From: JBMOLK01 sp049325575
GTDB taxonomy: Bacteria > Bacillota > Clostridia > Acetivibrionales > Acetivibrionaceae
Direction of reading: 5' to 3'
DNA length: 6,986 nt
NCBI GenBank assembly: GCA_049325575.1
Contig: JBMOLK010000233.1
Location: 1 to 6,986, forward strand
The position numbers and the translations under genes are program-made. The notes beneath the pieces were generated by a model that made no database searches, was not told where the DNA came from, and saw only the letters and a program-made list of their open reading frames with translations. Positions 1-4,911 of the stretch are shown in pieces (positions within the stretch are counted from its first letter, which is position 1; each line of letters opens with the position of its first letter).

Positions 1-16
1 CAACGAAGTAAAGCAA
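1..16 (-). CDS. Possible start of a further leftward gene (partial, 5 codons visible)
   Basis: Reading leftward, an 8-base match to the anti-Shine-Dalgarno sequence (GAGGTGAT) is followed after 3 bases by a TTG codon at 16-14. The frame (L-L-Y-F-V) is open to the window edge. The same frame has a stop at 28-26, so a start here would be needed. It lies 64 bp downstream of the secreted-protein gene on the same strand, so the two could be co-transcribed. Five codons cannot identify a product. The call rests only on the ribosome binding site and an alternative start codon. Confidence 0.3.
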
Positions 17-80
17 GCTATCACCTCACTTTTCAAAGTGCATATACACATTATTCCCATGACTACCTGGGAAATTCCAT

Positions 81-515
81 CTAAGAAACATGATTGATGA
101 AATTTAAGGGATTACTATCAGGCGGGGAAGTATCAGACTTATACAGCACAATATCCTTGTTTCGTGATGAAAACAAGGAATAACCATCACATCCAAGCGA
201 ATGATGTGAACAGTTATCAGTATCATACTTATAACTACCCGGAACAACCCAGGACTTTAAATTATGAGTATCATCCAACAAAGTGGAATACTTAATAAAA
301 ACTGTATCTGAAAGAAGGGTAGGATTATCTTTGGCGTCCTGCCCTTTTTTAAAAGCATCAACCTGGCTTGTTGATGGTTCGTTGTCAATCATCAACAAGT
401 CTAACCCGACATCGGTATAAAGATGAGGGCTAAATATATATTCAGCTAAGTTTACAGTACCTTCTGAAGTTAATGCCGATAGAATCAGCAAACTTATAAA
501 AAGCTTTCTTAACAT
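81..515 (-). CDS. Small secreted or membrane-anchored protein of unknown function (144 aa)
   Basis: The start is set at ATG 515, preceded by GAGGAAGG about 5 bases upstream. An upstream in-frame TTG at 530 lies inside that ribosome binding site and is unlikely to be used. The N-terminus looks like a signal peptide: M-L-R-K, then a hydrophobic core LFISLLILSAL at about residues 5-15, then TSEG with possible cleavage near residue 19. The rest is hydrophilic, rich in Ser, Asp and Asn. It has only two cysteines (Cys102 and Cys109), which could form a disulfide in the exported protein, and a short Tyr/Ser-rich tail. I recognise no family motif and assign no function. The gene has its own sigma-A-like promoter at 551-579 and ends in TAG. 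No terminator is visible. It lies downstream of the yerC-like gene on the same strand, but the 109-bp gap with a promoter suggests separate transcription. Being a real gene is likely; its role is unknown. Confidence 0.72.
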   Translation of the reverse strand: MLRKLFISLLILSALTSEGTVNLAEYIFSPHLYTDVGLDLLMIDNEPSTSQVDAFKKGQDAKDNPTLLSDTVFIKYSTLLDDTHNLKSWVVPGSYKYDTDNCSHHSLGCDGYSLFSSRNKDIVLYKSDTSPPDSNPLNFINHVS

Positions 516-550
516 CTGTACCTTCCTCAAACAAATCTAAGCTTATTGTA

Positions 551-579
551 ATAATATCTAATTTTCAAAATATAATCAA
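551..579 (-). promoter_or_regulatory. Sigma-A-like promoter of the secreted-protein gene
   Basis: On the minus strand the -35 is TTGATT (579-574) and the -10 is TATTAT (556-551), with a 17-bp spacer. The predicted start near 544 gives a leader of about 30 bases before the ATG at 515. A perfect 12-bp palindrome (AAACATATGTTT, 587-598) lies just upstream of the -35 and could be a regulator site. In AT-rich DNA it could also arise by chance. Confidence 0.5.
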
Positions 580-624
580 CACTAAAAAACATATGTTTAT
601 AAAGATCTACATCATGTTTTGTGT

Positions 625-906
625 TTATAGTCTGTCTAAGATGGTTTTATAGCCGTCGGCTCCATAATTCAATGCCCTGCTTATTCTACTTATTGTTGCT
701 GCACTGGCACCCGTCTTTTCTTTTATCTCGGTGTAAGTCTTGCCTTCTCTAAGCATTTTTGCAACTTCAAGCCTCTGGGCAAGAGCTTTTATTTCAGATA
801 CTGTACAAATATCCTCAAAAAAGTTATAACACTCTTCTATATTCCTAAGGAGCAAAATTGCCTCAAACAGTCTGTCTGTCATCTCATCTTTAATTTTGGA
901 ATTCAT
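625..906 (-). CDS. yerC: YerC/YecD-family TrpR-like DNA-binding protein (93 aa)
   Basis: This is a small all-helical protein of the Trp-repressor superfamily, YerC/YecD branch, which is widespread in Firmicutes and has no settled target. Residues 10-36 form the first helices (with an EECYNFFEDICTV stretch). Residues 38-55 hold the characteristic ALAQRLEVAKMLREGK segment. Residues 57-82 are the helix-turn-helix, with TYTEIKEKTGAS leading into the recognition helix ATISRISRALNYG. The C-terminus (YKTILDRL) is typical of the family, and 93 aa is close to its usual length of about 100. The start is ATG 906. Its spacing to a good ribosome binding site is poor: GGGG sits 11 bases away, and GAGGAAGG is farther. 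A four-codon minicistron (917-903) ends across this ATG, so start by coupling is possible. Upstream are a promoter at 967-995 and an inverted repeat at 940-963 that could serve autoregulation. It is presumed to be a transcription factor; its ligand is not known. Confidence 0.9.
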   Translation of the reverse strand: MNSKIKDEMTDRLFEAILLLRNIEECYNFFEDICTVSEIKALAQRLEVAKMLREGKTYTEIKEKTGASAATISRISRALNYGADGYKTILDRL

Positions 907-917
907 AAATCTTTCAT
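903..917 (-). other. Possible leader minicistron overlapping the yerC start
   Basis: ATG-AAA-GAT-TTA-TGA encodes M-K-D-L. Its stop codon overlaps the yerC ATG (ATGA overlap). A GAGGAAGG element lies about 8 bases upstream of this ATG and fits it better than it fits yerC. This could couple translation, or it may be coincidental. No protein product is claimed. Confidence 0.2.
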
Positions 918-939
918 CCCCTGTTCCTTCCTCAAAAGA

Positions 940-963
940 CTCAAAGTTTGCTGCACCTTTGAG
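940..963 (-). promoter_or_regulatory. Inverted repeat at the yerC transcription start (candidate operator or leader hairpin)
   Basis: CTCAAAG (940-946) and CTTTGAG (957-963) form a perfect 7-bp inverted repeat separated by 10 bases. The predicted transcription start of yerC (near 960) falls inside it. It could be an operator, for example for YerC itself, or a short 5' hairpin. Position is the main argument; the repeat is short. Confidence 0.3.
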
Positions 964-966
964 ATT

Positions 967-995
967 ACAATATCAGCTTTTTCATAAACAGTCAA
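967..995 (-). promoter_or_regulatory. Sigma-A-like promoter of yerC
   Basis: On the minus strand the -35 is TTGACT (995-990) and the -10 is TATTGT (972-967), with a 17-bp spacer. The predicted start near 960 gives a leader of about 54 bases before the ATG at 906. Confidence 0.5.
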
Positions 996-1059
996 GAATC
1001 CATGTCTTTATGTATGTAATATTAATTTAAAAAACTTGTAATATTCGTGAAAAAAACTG

Positions 1060-1088
1060 TAGAAATTAAATCAAATGTATGCTATAAT
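1060..1088 (+). promoter_or_regulatory. Orphan rightward promoter with extended -10
   Basis: The -10 is TATAAT (1083-1088) preceded by TGC, an extended -10. A weak -35, TAGAAA (1060-1065), lies 17 bp upstream. No protein gene follows on this strand; a terminator is met about 30-50 bases after the expected start near 1095. Confidence 0.45.
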
Positions 1089-1116
1089 TAAAGTGAGATT
1101 TGTAATACTCTTAATT

Positions 1117-1145
1117 CCTCATAGTAAGAAATGAGGTTTTTTTTT
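1117..1145 (+). terminator. Rho-independent terminator shortly after the orphan promoter
   Basis: The stem CCTCAT (1117-1122) pairs with ATGAGG (1131-1136) around an 8-base loop and is followed at once by nine T residues (1137-1145). The stem is short but the U-tract is strong. With the promoter at 1060-1088 it would bound a transcript of about 50 bases. Confidence 0.5.
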
Positions 1146-1407
1146 GTAGGGTTTGACTTCTTAATTTATAACTATACCGACTTATCCATTCCGTAATATC
1201 TTTTGTTATAATTCTTAGTTATTCTCTTTGCAAAATTGTAATTATTTGTATCTCAATTCACCATTATTATGTCTTTAAACTCAACTATCTGTGACTTTTA
1301 CAGATTAACATAATTCGCTGCGTTGCTTTTTATAGAATATTTTGTCGAATTTCGCGAAGTTATGACGTTATGTTACATATTTCTACATTTTATTGTATAT
1401 TGATTAT

Positions 1408-1487
1408 AGTAATTTTTTAAAAGTTACTCCCCTAAATCCCGTGGCATTCTCCCTTCTCATCTTTGGAATGCACGGGGTATTTTTTTA
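1408..1487 (+). ncRNA. Candidate C-rich small RNA 3' part ending in an intrinsic terminator
   Basis: Read rightward, a small hairpin (1408-1428, 8-bp stem with one U-G pair) is followed by unpaired CTCCCCTAAA. Next is a strong hairpin, with CCCGTG-G-CATTC (1438-1449) pairing GAATGCACGGG (1466-1476): 11 bp with one bulged G. Its loop is C/U-rich and starts TCCC. The hairpin ends in TATTTTTTTA (1478-1487). Exposed UCCC motifs beside a terminator are typical of Firmicutes small RNAs of the RsaE/RoxS type that pair with ribosome binding sites. The 5' end is uncertain; possible -10 elements are TATATT at 1396 and TATAGT at 1405. The alternative is a terminator for the leftward Nudix gene, whose stop codon overlaps the T-run. 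In that direction the U-tract is poor (ATTTAGGGG). Confidence 0.35.
1438..1487 (+). terminator. Strong stem-loop with U-tract abutting the Nudix gene stop
   Basis: The 11-bp GC-rich stem (1438-1449 with 1466-1476, one bulged G) is followed by a T-rich run only on the plus strand, so it should stop rightward transcription best. It begins about 10 bases beyond the stop of the leftward Nudix gene, so it may also protect or end that mRNA. Confidence 0.55.
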
Positions 1488-2399
1488 TCTAAATCTGCTT
1501 TCTGCCCAGTTCTGATTAAACCTGTAAAGCCTTGAAGGCCTGTGCCCCGCATCCTTTGTATACTCTTCGGTTTCTAAAACCATATCTTGAATTTTCCTTC
1601 TGAAGTTTGCTTTTAATAGTTCTTTTCCCAGAATAATTTCGTAAACCTGCTGAAGCTCCGTTAATGTAAAAAGCTCCGGCATTAATTTAAAAGCAATATC
1701 AGTATATTCAATCTTATTTACAAGCCTCTCAAGCCCGTACCAAATTATTATTGCATGGTCAAAAGCAATACCCTTGCATTCTACCAACTCCCTTTTAATT
1801 CTCGAAGACTTCCCTTCAATCGTCTTAGTTACCTTTAATACAGCAGACAATGTCTCTTCTTCAGATGATAGCTCAATCTTAATCAACTGCACAAGATTAT
1901 AACCTTTTTCCGTCTCTGTCTTTTTTTCACTTATGAGACTTCTATCAACAGTAAACCATTTTGCATCATCGGCATCATCTCCTGCAGTAATTTTAAGGGA
2001 AGAACTGTCCACCAAGGCCATATAGGAGCAGCTTATAATCCTTGTTCTGGGGTCCCTGCCTACATCACCCCATGTATAAAGCTGTTCCATATATATGCTG
2101 TCAATACCTGTTTCTTCCTTAAGCTCTCTTAAGGCTGCTTCATCCAGACTTTCATCTATTCCTACAAACCCTCCGGGGATTGCCCATTGACCCATAAAAG
2201 GATGGTCCCCCCTCTTTATAAGCAGTATTTTTAAAGACTTCTCCGAAAGCTTCCTGTAATTCTCCTTTTCTTCATTTGTAACCGTAAATAAAAGCATATC
2301 CACTGTTACTGAAGGCCTTTCATATTTACCGGCATCGTATGAAGCTAAAAATTCTTCTTCAGTCTGTCCTCTCTTATTTATAACAGGTTTTTCATCCAT
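1485..2399 (-). CDS. Nudix-domain protein with C-terminal winged helix (NrtR-like regulator or ADP-ribose-type pyrophosphatase), 304 aa
   Basis: The N-terminus (YDAGKYERPSVTVDMLLFT, residues 21-39) opens a Nudix fold. The Nudix box G-x5-E-x7-RELKEETGI (residues 77-99) is complete, including the metal-binding glutamates E92, E95 and E96, so hydrolysis of a nucleoside-diphosphate-linked substrate is chemically possible. Residues from about 210 to 300 match the winged-helix tail of NrtR-type proteins: FTLTELQQVYEIILG, then NFRRKI, then GHRPSRLYRF. NrtR proteins bind ADP-ribose-like ligands and control NAD or sugar genes; many have lost catalysis. Here both halves look intact, so it may be a regulator, an enzyme or both. 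The start is ATG 2399, with AAGGAG 9 bases upstream. The gene has its own promoter (2443-2471), overlapped by a near-palindrome suggestive of autorepression. No NAD or pentose gene is adjacent, so its targets are unknown. Family assignment is firm; regulator versus enzyme is not. Confidence 0.9.
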   Translation of the reverse strand: MDEKPVINKRGQTEEEFLASYDAGKYERPSVTVDMLLFTVTNEEKENYRKLSEKSLKILLIKRGDHPFMGQWAIPGGFVGIDESLDEAALRELKEETGIDSIYMEQLYTWGDVGRDPRTRIISCSYMALVDSSSLKITAGDDADDAKWFTVDRSLISEKKTETEKGYNLVQLIKIELSSEEETLSAVLKVTKTIEGKSSRIKRELVECKGIAFDHAIIIWYGLERLVNKIEYTDIAFKLMPELFTLTELQQVYEIILGKELLKANFRRKIQDMVLETEEYTKDAGHRPSRLYRFNQNWAESRFR

Positions 2400-2424
2400 C
2401 TGTCCCGACTCCTTCTTCAGTTAG

Positions 2425-2451
2425 TATTAAATTGATATTATCATTTTATTA
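2425..2451. promoter_or_regulatory. Candidate operator: 27-bp near-palindrome over the Nudix gene -10 and start site
   Basis: Centred on 2438, 11 of 13 symmetric base pairs match, including the perfect core TGATATTATCA (2433-2443). It covers the -10 element and the expected transcription start (near 2436), where a bound protein would block RNA polymerase. The natural candidate ligand is the Nudix/winged-helix protein encoded just downstream. AT-rich sequence makes chance symmetry possible. Confidence 0.4.
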
Positions 2452-2471
2452 CCGTTTTATTTGCAAGTCAA
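2443..2471 (-). promoter_or_regulatory. Strong sigma-A-like promoter of the Nudix gene
   Basis: On the minus strand the -35 is TTGACT (2471-2466) and the -10 is TAAAAT (2448-2443), with a 17-bp spacer. The leader to the ATG at 2399 is about 37 bases. Confidence 0.65.
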
Positions 2472-2513
2472 GGTGGTTATTATATTTATAAAAGCCTCCC
2501 TGCTGTGGCACGC

Positions 2514-2527
2514 TAATTTATAAATTA
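2514..2527. repeat. Perfect 14-bp palindrome over the -35 region of the cca promoter
   Basis: TAATTTATAAATTA (2514-2527) equals its own reverse complement. It overlaps the candidate -35 of the rightward cca promoter, so it could bind a regulator. It consists only of A and T, so its significance is uncertain. Confidence 0.35.
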
Positions 2528-2545
2528 CAGGAACTATAGTATAAT
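2517..2545 (+). promoter_or_regulatory. Promoter of the cca / hydrolase operon
   Basis: A perfect -10, TATAAT (2540-2545), lies 17 bp after a weak -35, TTTATA (2517-2522). The expected start near 2552 leaves a leader of about 65 bases before the ATG at 2618. It is divergent from the Nudix promoter; the two -35 elements are about 45 bp apart. Confidence 0.5.
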
Positions 2546-2617
2546 ATATAAAGAGATGAAGATGTAAAAGCAGATAACTTGATGAGCAAAAACTAAAGTA
2601 CTGGAAAGGAAGCATCA

Positions 2618-3931
2618 ATGAACAGTAAAATCAACATTGGTATACCGGAAGAGGTAATATATATAATTGATACACTGAATATGAATAACTACAAAGCTTA
2701 TATAGTAGGTGGATGTGTCAGGGACAGCATAATGGGAAAAGAGCCTAAGGATTGGGATGTCACAACAGAAGCTAAGATGGATGAAATAAAAAGTCTTTTT
2801 GGGAAGACAATTGATACCGGAATAAAGCACGGTACAGTGACAGTTGTTCTAAATAAAAACAATTATGAGATAACAACTTTTAGAGCACTATCAGAAGATA
2901 ATCCCATTACTATAGAGGGCGATATGCGCTTAAGGGATTTTACAATTAATGCAATAGCATTTCACCCAAAGGAAGGATTTATAGATCCATTTAAAGGCTT
3001 GAAGGATATAGAAAACTCCGTTATCCGTGCTGTTGGAAGAGCTCAAGACCGGTTTACCGAAGACCCTCTTAGAATGCTAAGAGCGGTGCGCTTTTCTTCA
3101 ACACTGGGTTTTGAAATTGACAAGGAAACTTTAATCTCTATTAAACATAACTCTCAGCTTATTAGCACCGTCAGTCCGGAAAGAATAAGGGATGAGCTTA
3201 CAAAAATCCTTGTATCAGCAAGACCTATGAACTTTAAGTTACTAAGAGAGACGGGCCTATTAAAACATGTATTGCCGGAATTTGATATATGTTTTGAGAC
3301 TACCCAGAATCATCCCTATCATGTTTACAATGTTGCTGAACATTCTTTGCATACTGTCTCAAGTATTGAGAATGAAAAAAACTTAAGATGGACAATGCTT
3401 TTACACGATACAGGTAAAGCGGTCACTAAAACAACTGATACTGACGGAATCGACCATTTCTACGGTCACCCTGAAAAAAGTGTTCAAATCGCAAAGAAAG
3501 TTTTGGAAAGGCTCAAATTTGACAATAAAACATTAAACAGGGTTTGTACCCTTATAAAGCATCATGACAGACGGATAGAACCAAACCACAGGTCTGTACG
3601 AAAAGCCGTAAGTGTGGTGGGTGAAGACATGTTTGAAGACCTTCTTAAAGTGCAGGAGGCAGACAAGAAAGGCCAAAATCCCCAATATCTTAACGATAGA
3701 CTTGATGCACTTAATAGGATAAGAAGAATATACTATGATATCAGGGAAAAGAATCAATGTCTTACCCTTAAGGACCTGGCTGTTGACGGGTCTGACCTTA
3801 CTAATTTGGGATTTGAGCAAGGACGGGAAATAGGTATTATTCTTAATGATCTCCTTGAAATGGTTATCGATGACCCTGAACTAAATACAAAAGAAAGCTT
3901 GATTAAGTTGATTAACACTCGCAGAAAGTAA
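2618..3931 (+). CDS. cca: Class II tRNA nucleotidyltransferase with HD domain (CCA- or CC-adding), 437 aa
   Basis: The protein adds or repairs the 3' end of tRNA from CTP and/or ATP. The polymerase head has GGCVRD (31-36), the metal-binding pair DWD (D45, D47), HGTVTVV (71-77), RLRDFTINA (104-112) and the nucleotide-selecting EDPLR motif (148-152). A C-terminal HD domain follows, with H235, H242, LLHDTGK (H263, D264) and H284, as in bacterial enzymes with phosphohydrolase activity. Between the EITTFR strand (84-89) and RLRD only about 14 residues occur. The usual flexible loop with a DxRRPxxVxF-type segment is missing, as in CC-adding enzymes that rely on a separate A-adding partner. The first Arg of the usual RRD motif is Leu105. 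The start ATG follows AAAGGAAG by 5 bases. The hydrolase gene begins 13 bp after the stop, so the two are probably co-transcribed. Family assignment is very firm; CC- versus CCA-specificity is inferred. Confidence 0.95.
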   Translation: MNSKINIGIPEEVIYIIDTLNMNNYKAYIVGGCVRDSIMGKEPKDWDVTTEAKMDEIKSLFGKTIDTGIKHGTVTVVLNKNNYEITTFRALSEDNPITIEGDMRLRDFTINAIAFHPKEGFIDPFKGLKDIENSVIRAVGRAQDRFTEDPLRMLRAVRFSSTLGFEIDKETLISIKHNSQLISTVSPERIRDELTKILVSARPMNFKLLRETGLLKHVLPEFDICFETTQNHPYHVYNVAEHSLHTVSSIENEKNLRWTMLLHDTGKAVTKTTDTDGIDHFYGHPEKSVQIAKKVLERLKFDNKTLNRVCTLIKHHDRRIEPNHRSVRKAVSVVGEDMFEDLLKVQEADKKGQNPQYLNDRLDALNRIRRIYYDIREKNQCLTLKDLAVDGSDLTNLGFEQGREIGIILNDLLEMVIDDPELNTKESLIKLINTRRK

Positions 3932-3944
3932 GGGAGATGCTCCT

Positions 3945-4868
3945 ATGACTTCGGAAACCTTCACCTTTAAATCCATGGATGGGGTTGATATTTTCGTATA
4001 CAAGTGGGTGCCGGATGGCAGTATTAAGGGGGCCGTCCAGATTGCCCATGGTGTAAGCGAGCATGCAGGCAGATATGAACATTTTGCCACAAAACTGGTT
4101 AGAGAGGGTTATATAGTATATGCAAACGATCATAGGGGACATGGAAGAACTGCCAAAACAGTTAAAAACTTGACATATCTCGGAAACGACGGTTGGAATT
4201 CAATGGTTCGAGATGCTTATGATTTAACTTATATAATTAAAAAAAATCATCCTTATACTCCACTTTTCTTCTTTGGACACAGCATGGGAAGTTTTGTCCT
4301 AAGACAATATCTTTATCAATATCCGAATGAAATTAATGGAGCAACCCTTGCTGGAACCGGCAGCGTTGATAAGATTCTTCTTAACGCCGGTATCCTCATT
4401 GCCAAAAGGCTCATTGATAAAGACGGAGCTAAAAAAAGGAGTTATTATTTAAATAGATTGGCTTTTGGAAGCTTTAATATAAGAATTACCAATCGTAAAA
4501 CCATTTTCGATTGGATAAGCAGGGATGAAGATGTCGTAAAAAAGTTTATCCATGACCCTTTGTGCGGTATTCCCTGTACGAATAACTTCTTTTACGAATT
4601 ACTAAGCGGAATTAAGGAAATACAAAGAACAAATAATATGGACAGTATTCCTAAAAGCACTCCCATACTCCTGGTTTCAGGGGATAAGGACCCTGTCGGC
4701 CACTGGGGTAAGGATGCTTTGTCACTGGCAAAGCAATATGAAGAAACAGGAATTAAGGATATACAATGTAAGCTTTACAAAGACTGTCGCCATGAATTAA
4801 TCAATGAAATCAACCGTGATGAAGTAATAGAAGACATAATCAGATGGATTAACTCCCATATTAATTAA
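3945..4868 (+). CDS. Alpha/beta hydrolase, monoacylglycerol lipase / lysophospholipase type (serine aminopeptidase S33 family), 307 aa
   Basis: This is a cytoplasmic-looking serine hydrolase without a signal peptide. The order of motifs matches the Hydrolase_4 family: HGVSEHAGRY (35-44, oxyanion-hole region), NDHRGHGRT (61-69), and the nucleophile elbow GHSMGS with Ser113. A variable cap follows at about 140-235. The acid is D249 in SGDKDP, and the catalytic histidine is H283 in RHELINE. The complete triad supports an active esterase, probably on monoacylglycerols or lysolipids, but the substrate is not shown by sequence. The start ATG is 8 bases after GGGAG. An earlier ATG at 3936 closes after three codons. 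It lies 13 bp behind cca, probably in the same mRNA, with no obvious functional link. No terminator is visible in the 43 bp before the converging gene. Confidence 0.92.
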   Translation: MTSETFTFKSMDGVDIFVYKWVPDGSIKGAVQIAHGVSEHAGRYEHFATKLVREGYIVYANDHRGHGRTAKTVKNLTYLGNDGWNSMVRDAYDLTYIIKKNHPYTPLFFFGHSMGSFVLRQYLYQYPNEINGATLAGTGSVDKILLNAGILIAKRLIDKDGAKKRSYYLNRLAFGSFNIRITNRKTIFDWISRDEDVVKKFIHDPLCGIPCTNNFFYELLSGIKEIQRTNNMDSIPKSTPILLVSGDKDPVGHWGKDALSLAKQYEETGIKDIQCKLYKDCRHELINEINRDEVIEDIIRWINSHIN

Positions 4869-4911
4869 TCCCCTTTCACTTCATAATGGAATGCTGTGTC
4901 ATTTATCTTCC

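Larger units (their letters stand above)
907..1484. other. 578-bp stretch without a protein gene
   Basis: No open frame with a ribosome binding site is visible on either strand. The stretch contains the yerC promoter and inverted repeat (940-995), TGTAATATT repeats (1015-1045), an orphan rightward promoter and terminator (1060-1145), and a very AT-rich middle part (1146-1400). That middle part has only small inverted repeats, such as ATCTGT/ACAGAT near 1289-1307 and TTCGCGAA at 1351-1358. At the right end is a C-rich stem-loop with a U-tract (1408-1487). It may host one or two small RNAs, or be a decayed gene remnant. Confidence 0.6.

Noticed and set aside
26..91. 21-codon leftward frame overlapping the end of the secreted-protein gene (possible frameshifted continuation)
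   Set aside because: It has no ribosome binding site and no family evidence that the upstream protein should be longer. A frameshift cannot be argued without homologues.
1..97. Rightward open frames entering from the left edge, ending at 84 (27 codons) and 97 (31 codons)
   Set aside because: Two rightward frames are open at once, neither has a recognisable motif, and both run into the convergent secreted-protein gene. The evidence does not favour either as the end of a real gene.
1150..1330. Short AT-rich open stretches on both strands, such as a 14-codon ATG frame near 1270
   Set aside because: They lack ribosome binding sites, and one apparent longer minus-strand stretch has an internal stop and no start codon.
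2615..2830. Open frame antisense to the start of cca
   Set aside because: It is a shadow of a clearly real gene, with no ribosome binding site and a composition unlike a protein family. The same holds for antisense frames at 3533-3820 and 3881-4142.
4869..4911. Terminator between the convergent hydrolase and phosphatase genes
   Set aside because: Only a 4-bp imperfect pairing is present and there is no T-run in either direction.
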